From: Antedon mediterranea | Taxonomy: Eukaryota > Echinodermata > Crinoidea > Comatulida > Antedonidae | NCBI RefSeq assembly: GCF_964355755.1 | Contig: NC_092671.1 | Span: 18,130,001 to 18,194,000, forward strand | DNA: 64,000 nt | Direction of reading: 5' to 3' | In this document: piece by piece, positions 50,190 to 61,595 of the stretch | How the letters are laid out: each line of letters begins with the position of its first letter | How positions within the stretch are numbered: the first letter of the stretch is position 1 | Notes under the pieces: generated by a model | What the model was told of the DNA's origin: nothing | The model's database searches: none | Seen by the model: the letters and a program-made list of their open reading frames with translations, nothing else | Made by a program: the position numbers and the translations under genes

Positions 50190-51834
50190 CTATCCGTTTA
50201 TGAACACGCCATTTTTATCAAATAATTGTAATTTATGATAGCTTGAAACTAACATGTTTTCATCCTTGTCAATTACTATGCTATTAGGGCCCCATACTTT
50301 CCCATCCTCCTTACTATACCCAACAAGCGTTTTTATAAACTTACCGCTTGCATCAAACTCTTGTATTTTATGATTACCAAAATCAGTAACAATCAAATGA
50401 CCTTCCTTGGTTAAGATGACATCGTGTGGTAGAACCAGTCGACCAATGTCATTACTATCTAAACCTACCTTACCCAACAGTCTTCCATCATCAATATTGA
50501 ATTTTAAAACACATTGAGATTTTCTGTCTGCAACATACAGAGTTCTTGTTTGATTGTTTAACGTTAAACCTTTTGGATGTTTCAGCATTCCTTTACCAAA
50601 TTGAGTGATTTCTTGAAATGTTTCAGTACACATTACAATACTCTTTCGTAGCTCATCAACATACAACAGGTGACCATCTTTCATTCGACACATTCTATCA
50701 ACCATGGCATTTGATGCCACTTCTATACTAGAAACAAATACACCTACTTGGTTAAACTTTAGTATTTCTTTACCGGAGCTTGATGATACCAATATACAAC
50801 CATCTGTATCCAATTCTACATCTGATAAATGCTGACTCTTTTCGCGTAGGCTTACTGTATGGATGTCGTCAATAGTAAGTGCCAGTCCTGTTGGTTCAAC
50901 TTTGATTTTTACTGGTGATCCTCTGATCCGTGATACTCCAGCAGCGATATCCATCATCCAATAACCTTCTTCGTCACAGCTACCATTTACTTCGTAGTTT
51001 CCATTTTCTAAGTATTCTACCTCCCCAATTTCCAATTTTCCTTCTGTAGGGTTTATCAGAGTAGCTGCTAACTTACATGAATAATTGTCTATAATTGTTG
51101 CAATCTTTACTAAAAATGATTGTCCCTTTGTTACGATAATGGACTCGTCTTCTTTATCAATGATGTACCTGTTATCAATACTTGTGATTTTACCGATGCC
51201 TTCCATGAGAACATCATCTAAATATGTATTTACAGTGAATGTTGGTTTAAGGTTCTTTGTGTAAACAGAATATTTGGAATGCATTTCCATTATGTTTTGT
51301 TTCACAATATTTACATTCGACTTGTAGATATTAAGAACATTTTCAGTTTCTGGCTTGTTGAATGTTTCTGTAACATATATCTTCAGACTTTGTACTTGCA
51401 TTTGATGTGATTCAAGTTCTTTCACTTGATTTTCAAGAGCTTTATATTTTTTGCTTATGTATGATTTCAAGATCAAACAAAAGTTTGTTGCTTTTCTCTT
51501 CAACTTGTTTATCAAGGGCTTCTTTATGCTGTTCAATAACCGTTTTTATATATTGTACATGCGTTTCAAAATCAGCCTTGTCTTCGATTATAGAATCATA
51601 AATTGCCTCTAATTCCCGTTTTGTATCATCAACTGCTTTGAAAACTTCAGCTGCATGTTTGTTAAACGTATTTATAGCATCTCTCATTGGTTTTGTATCA
51701 TGTCCTGCTTTGAAACAACTCATAAAAAGATAGCATTTCTTGCAGAAACTTTTGGAGCAAGTTGAACAAAACCGATCTAATGTGCTATCGGGGTGGTTTT
51801 GGCAACTACCAAGCACGTCTGATTCACTTGCCAT
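50190..51834 (-). pseudogene. TRIM-like B-box/coiled-coil/filamin/NHL protein with one frameshift
   Basis: Encodes about 548 codons in one exon. The first part (51,834 to about 51,452) has a B-box zinc finger (CQNH...CSTC...CKKC...H, residues about 10-50) and a coiled coil; the second (to 50,190) finishes the coiled coil, then a filamin-type Ig domain ending RIRGSPVKIKV, then at least four NHL repeats (LYVADRKSQCVLKFN, LIVTDFGNHKIQEFD). This is the TRIM2/3/71-like architecture without RING. The two parts are in different frames; one surplus A in the A6 run (T6 at 51,447-51,452) explains it. TTTTACAG just before the first ATG is a good acceptor, so a RING or untranslated exon may exist upstream. 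It may be a real lesion, an allele or an assembly error. Confidence 0.85.
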
Positions 51835-53130
51835 CTGTAAAAGCATAACATTAAAAAAAAAAGACCCTGTCAGTAATAAGGCCTACGTTTTACAGTTTAA
51901 CTGAACTGCCCTAAAAACCACTTCTAATCTAAGTTTTAATGTATGATTTTTAAATTACCTAAAATAATACTGGTGTTGTTATTACAATTTAATACAAACA
52001 TTTGCTGTTGCAACTAACCTTATTTTCTTGAATAACGAACCTCTTCTGGTTATAAAATGATATTTTGGGTTTTTTTTAATACGTGTACTTAAGATGTTCA
52101 CCCATGCAGAAACTAGCTCTTTAAAATGCAAGCAAAAGCAAACTTAAAATAGGAATGACAAAAGCACAATATGCCCGAGCATTGAAAGTTGTGCTCCATG
52201 GTCTGCTGGGGAATATTAATAATAATATTAAAATAATAATAATGCCATAATCTGTCAGCATGGTGCTATCTACATTGTAGTTTGTACATTTTAAATCACC
52301 CTTTCTAATCTAACAATAACCACAAACTCAAACCCACAACCTATTACAAGCCTATGCATTTACCTGTATAATGTTCTTGAAAAAGTATACAATCTGATTT
52401 ACATGTTTAGCAAAGTTGTAGAGGCAAAATAAATCATTACGCGGAAAAACAAAGGTTTGCTTTGAAAGCCTTCAAGCTCAAAGTTGTCTTGGTAATTGCA
52501 TGATTTTATTGACCCAAAATGGCAATATTATAAATATACTGTATTAAGTGTATATCATGTAAGAATATAGCAGCATAAGCGAAGTCTTCCTCCTATCTCT
52601 CAACACCTTGTTTGATTGCGAATTTAATTGACTAAGCTAAATCAACTACAGAAGAAAAACTGAATTTAATCATAATATACATCCTCAAAACATTTATGTA
52701 TACCCGATAGGCTGGTGATTAAATAGAGCATTTCAAACTATTTTACGTTACACAAATGTTTACGGTAATACTGTTAAACTAAAATAATTATTTTACATTA
52801 TTAAATAGAATATCCATCAAAAAAAGCATAATTTAATGAAGAACAATAATTAAAACTGTTACGTCAAAAATTCGAGCTGAATTTGTGTAAAGAAATATTT
52901 CTTAACATCAAATTAATGGCTGTAAATTGTGAATTAGACCTCAGACGAACCTTCGATGATAAATCACAACATTGTTTTAGGAATTAACAATCACATAAAA
53001 AACGTTGGAAAATGTTTTATAATGTGATCATTTTAACATCGGAGTAATTTTTACTACAGTATTATATTATTTACCATCATTTTACTATTGTATAAAATGT
53101 ATTGCATCTAATATTTGTATACATTACATT
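51835..53130. other. Upstream/intergenic, nothing recognised
   Basis: AT-rich; no RING-type Cys/His exon was found for the TRIM-like gene. Confidence 0.4.
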
Positions 53131-53136
53131 CTTTTA

Positions 53137-53400
53137 TTCCTGTCCACCCAGGCAGCACTTGCCAGTTCTTATGCTATGACGTCATCCAAATTTCAACACT
53201 TGCACCGATGAAGGGCTAGTGTTGCCCGAAAGCTCTGCTAATTTTTCTGGCTGTTTTACTTTATCGTTTTGATTTAGCTTTTTTTTTTATATCTCTATTG
53301 AGATCCAGCCACTGATACCCACAGCATTGTCATTTTTTCAGTAATTTGCCTTTTGATTTATACCTTATTGTTTTATTATCCTTTACAGAATTATCTGTAT
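53137..53400 (+). mobile_element. Dispersed repeat with GATGAAGGGC...GCCCGAAA hairpin
   Basis: GATGAAGGGCTAGTGTTGCC then CGAAAGCTCTGC is a hairpin motif that recurs in Penelope-like and other invertebrate repeats. The rest (to about 53,390) is unassigned. Family is recalled, not proven from this window. Confidence 0.4.
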
Positions 53401-53499
53401 CGGTATAACCAACTATAATCATAGGCAAGACGTCTATGGGTTGGGTCATTCTATAAAATTTATCTTGTATTCATTGTATAGATAAATAAATATAAAGCA

Positions 53500-53700
53500 A
53501 CAAGCCCATTTATCGCATGTAAACAGACTTTTCTTGCAAACAACTCACAGTTGCCCTTTCCTGGGACGGATCCATGGGTTGCCCTTTGGGGTGCGATCCC
53601 CTTTTGATAGGTAAAATTAAAGTATGAACTCCTTTTTGACAGACTATAAAAAGAAAAATTCTGGATCTGCCCCTCTCAATCAAGCTTGTCATATTTTGGT
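53500..53700 (-). mobile_element. Dispersed repeat fragment
   Basis: On the minus strand GAGAGGGGCAGATCCAGAAT starts a GC-richer block that shares GGGGCnGATCCAG with 47,115. The 60-codon ORF across it has no recognised product. Confidence 0.35.
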
Positions 53701-54064
53701 TTTAAAAAAGTAAACAATATTTACAGTAAAGTAATTTTTTATTTTCTATAAAAAATACATACAATGGAATAATTTATAAAACTGTATAATCTCACACTCA
53801 ATGAAATAACTAACACTTAGGGAAAGGTTCCAGCAATATAAACAAATTGCACTAATATGCCAAGACAAGGTACATTAACTGAAAATAGTTGCATAGGCCT
53901 GAAAAATCATTAGTTTATTTGCTTTCAAACACTGCCCCAATTCTACTTAAAAAACGGGCAGCAGACAACATGCCTTTTGTAAAAAAGTTTTTGTTCAGGC
54001 ATTCAACTGGTACATGATTTAAAATGTATCTAAATGTTGTACAGTAAGTAAAATATGCTGAATG

Positions 54065-57000
54065 CTAGTGAAAACGATACTGTCGAGCTGGTTTTAAATT
54101 TATGTAAGTTTTCTTCATTTCTTCTGACTCACGAGGGCGCATATCAACATACCTCTCACCTCGTGTTGACACAACTTGGTTACCAATGTAACGTACACGT
54201 TTCTTCTCATCCTATTGATGTTAACAAAATAGTAACAAAATACTTCAGAAACTCTGATTTGGGAGGGAGACACCTTTTTTTTGTAAAACTAGTTTGATAG
54301 TGTAGACAGACCTTTAGACATTATACAAACCTCTTTTTGCACTAGTGGTCGATGATCTATCTTATCATCATCAGTATCAACATATGAATATTTCTGTAAT
54401 ATATTTTCTTTAAGTTTAGTTTCATAATTTTCAGAGTGTGTTTTATATCTTGTTGATGTTGTCATCTGTAAGAAATCATAAAGCAATATAAGTCAGGGCT
54501 ACAGTACAATAAAAACATGTGTAAAAATATGTCTTGAAAATGAACATCTCAAATGGATAAAAATGTGGTCACTATTGTGAAATTATGAAGAGGAACAAAT
54601 TTTGATCTATCATAAAAATGATGATACAATACAACTTGTTGCATCTAAAAGCCCTAGGACAAAAAAATATCAGCCAGTCCAAAAAACAATCTTATTGCAT
54701 AAAGAAATGCGCGAGATTTGAATACAAGATATATAGAAATTCATTCATCAGAAAACACCTACAAACCAACAAAAACAATTACAAAGTGTCACATCACTCT
54801 CGTACAGTATACTGACAAGCATTCATTTAGATAAAAGCTGTTACAAAACCTATTTTTTTGAGAGATGATGGGTTATCGGTAACGTCTACCGCTACATAAC
54901 ACCTCAAATATGCATGGAATGAGTAGATTCTACATGTGCAAATTCATATCCTACCTGTTGTTTAAGTTTTTCTGATTCTCCTGTGTCCTGTCTTAGTAGC
55001 ATCAACTGTGCTGCTTTCTCTACTTCTCCCTCTGCCATTGATAAACAATGCTTTACTTCCAATTGGCAAGAAGCGGGAAACATTTCTAATAACAAACGCA
55101 TATTCTCCTCAATAGATGAATGCTAAAATTAAAAATAGTTGGTTTTAAAAAATGTATTAACACAGGTCCACACTTTTTAAATATTTTTTTGTACTGTATT
55201 AGTATATTACCTTTTCGTCTACTTCTTCTGACACAATCTCTGTATCATTTAACTTTGAATTTTTTCTATCATCTGTTGCATCACATGACGGCAATATAAA
55301 CAGCTCAGGTGTTTCTGAGGATATCTGAGGTGTGTTTACTGTAATATAAAAAAAAATATATATAAAAAGTATGAAAATAATGTAGGTTGGGCAGCGTTGC
55401 CAGCGATAAAATTTAAAATATGCCGTATCCTGTCTCAAATAATGCCAGATTGGGAAAAATAATGCCAGATCCCCAAAATGTGGCCCTAAACAGCGCCACC
55501 AACGGTTGTATGTCTAATAAACGTTTGTAAAACCCCAACTGACACAAAATAGGGCCTAAATTGTATCCCTATGTCGTTCAAAAATTGTATTTTTAGTTTT
55601 GTGAGTAATAACTAATAATTCTAAAAATATCTGGGGTGCGAAAATGGTAATTGCAAATGACACAAACACCAATCCACGAACCCTTCTCCCCCCCCCCCCC
55701 ACCCCCCACAAAAAACCTGTTACAGCCATGGAAATTTAGAATTTTTGAGCTGAAATATGAGAGCTGCTCGATCTTTGCACTTAATTTCAAATATGAAAGG
55801 ATCTTAGCCCACCATAATTAGAAAATGGCAATTATAATTTAAAATAGGAAAAATATATATTAAGTGTCTCCAGGACCTCAGTCCCACCGTGGTTGATAAG
55901 AAAATTTTGAAAAATTCTGATGGCCGGAAATGCCACTTAATTTAAAATATGAAATAAAAATATATTTATTAGTGTCTCCAGGATCTTAGCCCACCATAGT
56001 TCGAAAATGGCAATTATAATTGAAAATAGGAAATCAAAATAATTATATATTAAAAAAGTGTCTCCAGGACCTCAGCCCCACCATGGTTGGGACTGAGGTA
56101 CAAACATTTGGAAAATAGAGCTACTCGATGGCCGGAAATTGCACTTAATTTCAGATATGAAATAAAAATATATTTATTAGTACCTCCAGGATCTTAGCCC
56201 ACCATAGTTCGAAAATGGCAATTATAATTTTAAATAGGAAATAAAAATATATATTAAGTGTCTCCAGGACCTCAGCTCCACCATGGCTGGTGCTGAGGTA
56301 AGAAAATTTTGAAAAATAGAGCTGCTCAATGGGCGAAAATGGCACTTAATTTCAAATATGAAATAAAAATATATTTATTAGTACCTCCAGGATCTTAGCC
56401 CATCATAGTTTTGAAAATGGCAATTATAATTTAAAATAGGAAATAAAAATATATATTAAGTGTCTCCATGACCTCAGCCCCACCATGGTTGGGGCTGAGG
56501 TAAAAAAAATTGGAAAAATAGAGCTGCTCGATGGGCGGAAATGGCACTTAATTTTAAATAAAAATTACCTCGCCCACATGGTCACTACTGGGGCTGAGAG
56601 GTGAAGAACATTTGGAAAAATAGGGTTGCTACGACGATGCAAATGGAACATAATTTGAAATATGGAAAACAAATTCTCCTAGAAGAAATTCTTTTTAAAA
56701 TTAGAGCTTATAGTTACTGGAAATTGCCATTTCAAGGGTTGGGGTAGGGGTGCGGCCACTTATAATTATGAACTGAAACAACAAAACCCCTTTCATAATG
56801 TTTTCGTTAAATTGTCTCTATATCTGGGGATCCAATAACCTGCATGGTCTCTGAAATAGAGCAACATAATTGGCCAATAGCTAGCCTCTTCGGATTTGTT
56901 GTGCTGCCTATATCGCACACACGGTAGTTTTCGAGCAGCCTTCCTATCCGAAGAGTCTATTTAAGTCCGAAACAAAAGGATGGAAGAACTATTGTACGGA

Positions 57001-58241
57001 AAACCCGAACAGATCTGTTTTGTACGATATGATATTGTGTAAGGTGATATGTACCCGGGGATATGTATTAAATTGCAAGATTAAACAAAATATTTTATTT
57101 TTGTTCTGTGGTATATTATTTTTTTGGTTGTTCAAAAAACACAAAATTATGCCAGATTATGCTAAAAACGGCTAAATAATGCCGCGGCATTATGCCAGAT
57201 GCCGTGGGCCTCTAAATAATGCCAAAAAGCATAATAATGCCAAAAATGGCAACTATGAGGTTGGGAAATAATTAAATGTCAAAGGTGTCAAAGGTATCAA
57301 GTTTGCTGTTCAATTTACCTTCTTCCTGATCTTTTGATTTAAACTGCTCAGCAACATGAAATATCCATTTACAAACTTCTTCTCTAAATAATTTATAACA
57401 GAAAAAAAACTGTGAGATAAAAAAGATGAATAGTCATTTGATTAAAGGATTTTGGGTTACATGATATTAAAATTAAATACTCTATTGAACTCTCTTGAAC
57501 AAGAGTGTCCTTATGCGAGTTTATATTTGTTACACACAGTGGCACTGAGCAATCACAGTCTGTTGTTGCCTGATCATGTAAACTCTGAATCAAAGACAGA
57601 GTTTTTCCCTTTTGAATGGTTTACATTAGGTCTTACTGTAGCCTTCCTCCCGCTAAAGGTTGGTGTGTTATAAAACAAATAATAAATGTTTTATATTAGT
57701 GCAATAAGTTCATTCGGTAAAACATGAAAATTTGGTATTATTTTCACTTGGCTTTGCTTCATGAAAATATAATCTTTCATCTTTTACTGTCCTCATTATT
57801 ATATTAAATTATTGGTACCATCGCACTCATAAATTAATAATTTGGGAACATATACATTCGTACATTTTCCTATGGTTTTGTACATTTCTTACCTTTCAAT
57901 GTTTTTAAAACCTGTAATATAAGCATCCATCATTTCAATAAAATCGTCCACAGCAAAATCATCCTCACTACCAATATCTTCTAGGATTGATGAAACATAG
58001 TCCAGAACAATCTCATCTACAGAACTGAAGTAAAATAAAAGCCATTATTATCATTGTATAAAAATATGTTTAGATTTGTTGTGTATAATACTAAATACTA
58101 TAATCAAGCAGATTAGAGAAAACAAAATTGTATATAATTTTGTCTTACTGATAAGTATTTTTACCTGAGGGAGTTGTAGATGAAATGCTTCTTAGCAAAT
58201 ATCACAAGTTTGTCTTCAATATTAAAATTTTCACTTGCCAT
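54065..58241 (-). CDS. CUEDC2: CUE domain-containing protein 2
   Basis: Complete 286-aa orthologue (human 287 aa), a ubiquitin-binding adaptor reported in mammals to act in NF-kB signalling and receptor turnover. Exons in transcript order: 58165-58241, 57893-58024, 57319-57383, 55211-55338, 54955-55122, 54331-54474, 54065-54211; phases agree and total 861 nt. The N-terminal part has [16 protein letters not shown] (human FTEMMEAYVPGF). The CUE domain is near residues 137-175 ([13 protein letters not shown]). The best-conserved part is the C-terminus: [34 protein letters not shown] and [14 protein letters not shown] followed by the stop. A TTTATT (AATAAA antisense) at about 53,737 may be the polyadenylation signal. 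Intron 3 carries a hAT-like insertion and intron 6 a MITE fragment. Confidence 0.95.
54281..54316. mobile_element. MITE family C copy 4, fragment
   Basis: AGTTTGATAGTGTAGACAGA and the following CCTTTA match the right end of family C. It lies in the 119-bp last intron of CUEDC2, ending about 15 bases from the exon. Confidence 0.55.
55392..57257. mobile_element. hAT-like non-autonomous element with 8-bp target duplication
   Basis: AGGTTGGG at 55,384-55,391 and 57,258-57,265. Ends CAGCGTTGCCA and, inverted, CATAGTTGCCA match the classical hAT end pattern CAGnGTTGCCA. Subterminal repeats of AATGCCAGAT occur near both ends. 1.87 kb, no transposase; about 770 bp of the interior is a tandem array. 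It lies in CUEDC2 intron 3. Confidence 0.85.
55797..56570. repeat. ~195-bp satellite inside the hAT-like element
   Basis: GTGTCTCCAGGACCTCAG starts units at about 55,865, 56,060, 56,260 and 56,460, alternating with half-units containing CCAGGATCTTAGCCCACCAT (about 55,795, 55,977, 56,187, 56,387). The half-units resemble each other, so the ~195-bp unit is probably an older dimer. Units end in ATGGCACTTAATTT and GGAAATAAAAATATAT. Confidence 0.85.
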
Positions 58242-59079
58242 CTTAAAAAATTATTAAAAAAAATATTGTTAGAAAAAAGAAATACAAACTTTTATAATGT
58301 TTGTTATCATAGTAGGCCTAAAATTATTGTAAAAACGGTTGCAAAATAAGTTAAAATATGTTATCATACTGTATATGAAATTATAATAATGAATATTGTG
58401 GGCTAGGCCTAGCTAGCCTTTAAGTAGCATGGCCAGGTCAGGCAAGGCCCAGCCACATGCATAGCATGCAGCAGCCATCATCATATCAGGCTCAGCAGAG
58501 AGGGTAGAACTAGGGCCTAGGCTAGGCCCTAGTTCTACCCTCTCTGCTGAGCCTAGCCTAGCCTAGGCCTACTACCTGATATACAACTTACAACTAGAAA
58601 AAAGTATCACTTCTTCCTACACAACTGACCCTACCTATCTAGTCTAGCGATGAAGTTTATTTCATTTTATTAATTAACATTATACTTACTTTACCTATCT
58701 AAGGCCTAGAGGCCTAGCCTAGGGGTCTAGAAATAATCTCAAATCAAACGATATGCCGCGCTCAAGAAAAACCAAAACAAACCAAATTGTATGGTGCGCT
58801 GTTGCTGCATTTAACACTGTTGTTATCATCAGTACCTCTGTGAACCACATTCACGAACATAACACCCATTAAATAATGCACTCGTCCACCTGTAATAAAA
58901 CACATGGTACATGTCTCTGTTGACTTGACAAATAGGAGAAGTCTCCGAAGTTTTGTTGTTGGTTTTGTTTTGTTCGTCACTAGAAATGTTACGAAGAAGT
59001 CTGATCTGGGTAGGCATTATTAATAGAGATATACAAAACGAGAATAAACATAGATAGCGCATAGCCTAGCTAGGCCTAA
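58242..59079. other. CUEDC2 upstream region
   Basis: Contains TAGGCCTAG-rich DNA and the 67-bp palindrome. On the minus strand, 59,017-58,829 can be read as MPTQIRLLRNISSDEQNK... with a mitochondrial-presequence-like start, but no family was recognised and it has no clear splice context. The CUEDC2 promoter is expected here. Confidence 0.4.
58488..58554. repeat. Perfect 67-bp palindrome
   Basis: 33-bp arms (left arm starts AGGCTCAGCAGAGAGGGTAG) pair without a mismatch around a single central base at 58,521. About 250 bp upstream of the CUEDC2 start codon. Confidence 0.95.
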
Positions 59080-59088
59080 CTTAACTAG

Positions 59089-59910
59089 GAATAGGCCAAG
59101 TTGAGCCGCCGACAAGTTGAGCCGCCGCCAGAAAAACGTTATTTTCTATGAAACGCCAAATGCTTACTTTCGCCGGTGCTCGTTTCTATTTAATAGAAGT
59201 TCTATTTATATTAATTATTAGATATAACGATGTATATTTCAAAGTTTATATATCACGGTTTTTAGTATATATTATTAAATATTATAATTAAAGAGAAATA
59301 ATTATGAATATCTGACTTGTAGATTCTAAAATATAAGGCCTAAAACATGACCGAAAATGATCGTTTTTAGCCAAAAATGACGTAAACATGTTGCCCCCCC
59401 CCCCTTAGGCGGCAGTTGTATGAACTAGGCCTACTCCATTTTTCGGTAAAATAATTGCATAAAATCACCGTTTTTTAGTAAAATATTTTGTGTATTAACA
59501 TTGTAAAATTCAATAAAATATGATATTATTATTAAAAGATAGTAGATAAAAAACAATAATTATTTAACCTCATTCGAAGAGTATCAATACTCTATTAGTC
59601 CTGAGAGACAACGTGATTTTACACGAGAAAAATATTATGGAGTGCACTGCATTTTTACCTTGAAAGATTAAAAACAATTAAATTATTAAATATGACTACT
59701 TTCCTTTGCTGTGTTGTTATGGCGGTTCAACCGACAAAATTGTAGTATGTAATTATTATTTATTTTCATGACACAATAAACCTAAAGACCATGAACTTAT
59801 GTACTAGGACACCCCTCTATCACTACGCGAAATGTCGTAAAAGACGCACTGGGCGTTTCATAGAAATTACCGGCGGCTCAACTTGTCGGCGGCCCAACCG
59901 GTCATATCCC
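59089..59910 (+). mobile_element. MITE family B copy 2, 9-bp target duplication
   Basis: 822 bp flanked by direct CTTAACTAG (59,080-59,088 and 59,911-59,919). Same ends and internal order as copy 1, with a C-run at 59,395-59,404 and small indels. Lies between the divergent CUEDC2 and SSBP1 genes. Confidence 0.9.
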
Positions 59911-59919
59911 CTTAACTAG

Positions 59920-60236
59920 AGGAGTTGACTTTAGGTTAGGCTAGGCCTAGTCTAGCCTGGCCAAGCCAGGCCTCCTCGCTCGAGGAATCATCTAGCCTGA
60001 ATAACTCACCTGGAAATTCCTCTTTCCACTACTGCATGTTGGGGTAGGTTTACAGGTTGTTGTAAACGAGCTTGGTTGGTTGGTTTTGCTGAACAAGCCA
60101 ATGTTATTTATAGACCTAGGCCTACTCCATGTAATTAGAGTGGGTGGGAGGGGAGGCCTAATATACTAATGATAAAATATTTTTTTAAGATTTGACTTTT
60201 TTTCTTTCATCATGTGAATTTGATTATCCACTCTAG
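59920..60236. other. SSBP1 upstream region
   Basis: Should hold the first exon and presequence of SSBP1. Weak candidates are an ATG at about 60,034 (with a GTAGGT donor, wrong phase unless exon 2 starts later) and one at about 60,099 reading MLFIDLGLLH before a GTAATT donor. Neither is convincing. Confidence 0.35.
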
Positions 60237-61595
60237 GTTGTTGCACAAAGATGGATGAGTAGTGAGCCTACAAGAGTAGAAAAATGTGAGTTTGACATTT
60301 ATACAGTTGTTGTATGAATGTACCATTGCATTACAAGTCCACAAAATACCACACCAAGAATTAGAGAGCAACTGCTAGATTATTGTATTTTATTCCAAAG
60401 GTCGAACCAAGAGCGCCACTGTGACGTGTACGGTATACAATTTGTTTGAGGTCCACATTTTTTCCTAAAGAAATAATTGTTATAAATGTTTGCTATTTAC
60501 AGCGGTGAATAAAGTTGTGTTGATAGGAAGAATTGGAAGAGAACCAGAGATGAGGGGTAGTCAGGAGAATCCATGCACAGCATTTCCCTTAGCCACATCA
60601 GAAAATTTCAAAGATAAAACTGGTGAGGTTCTATTTTATGATATTTTCCCCCTCCTCTCTCTATTTCAAAATCCTCTATCGGTCGAGTGTCAGTGGCATA
60701 AACGCAGATGCCTGAGGCCGCTGGTGTAGGAACCCCCCAATGCTGGAGGCCTTGGGCGTTTTTAGCTTTTTCAACATATTTTAATGCATGATTTTTCCTC
60801 TTGGCACTGCTCAGGGGCCTATGGGTAGCCAGTGAGCGCACATAGCCATAGCTGTTACTGTTGGATATAAATTGTGCAAAATGTGAATGTAAAGTTGTTT
60901 AAAGATCATGACATGCACCCATACACTGGATCTGTATCAGTGTTATAAATCACTTAGTTGCTGTATAAATGTGAATTTTCATAAATATTTTCACAGGGGA
61001 ATACCAACAGAAAACTCAGTGGCATAGGATAGTTATATTCAGACCGTGGCTCAAAGATACAGTATATACATACGCCAAAAAAGGGTAAATATACTAAAAA
61101 ATAATATTTAGTTAACTGAGGTTTTGATTATTAAATTCTTACCTGAAAGTTTCAGCTTCTTCTTATTTCTTGACCTTTGAAGTAATTCAACAACTTCAAA
61201 GAAGATTGAACATGAATTTCTAATCATAATTTTTGGGTTATTATACAATATAATAATGATTACATTTTTTTTATGAATTTAGCTCCAGAATTTATTTAGA
61301 AGGAAAAATAGAGTATGGTCAGTATACGGACGATGATGGCAACACCAATTTCACAACATCAGTAGTAGCAGGTTTGTATAATCATTGTTACCCATTCAGG
61401 CTTGTTACTTACCTGGATAAGTTGGTTTCTAGCCACCAAAGCTTGCAAAAATGGTGCCCATGAAACCAACTTACAGTATTCAAGTATTGTACATGTTCAA
61501 TCTTGATATGGCTCTTGCGTGCTAATAGTCACATATATTTTTATTTTTTAGATGATGTAATATTTTTGGACCATCGTTCAGGTGATAACTACTAA
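60237..61595 (+). CDS. SSBP1: Mitochondrial single-stranded DNA-binding protein (N-terminus missing)
   Basis: Binds single-stranded mtDNA at the replication fork as a tetramer. Exons 60237-60285, 60503-60622, 60997-61084, 61283-61371, 61552-61595 are in phase and give 129 codons plus stop (human 148 aa). OB-fold motifs are clear: [61 protein letters not shown], ending [14 protein letters not shown]. The human landmarks LLGRVGQDP, KTTWHRISVFRPGL and [15 protein letters not shown] align in order. The first exon with the presequence was not located; the 60,237 junction follows TCTAG with an in-frame stop just before it. No transfer or damage is seen. Confidence 0.92.

Noticed and set aside
50500-51846. 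Two separate genes in the TRIM-like region
   Set aside because: The two ORFs join by a one-base change inside a homopolymer and together form one standard B-box-NHL protein.
53205-53245. Hammerhead ribozyme (GATGA...GAAA core)
   Set aside because: The core reads CCGATGA where CTGATGA is needed, and no pairing partner or cleavage site for the third stem is visible.
58829-59062. Separate small mitochondrial protein on the minus strand
   Set aside because: A presequence-like start (MPTQIRLLRNISSDE) is suggestive but nothing downstream matches a family, and it lies in the CUEDC2 upstream region.
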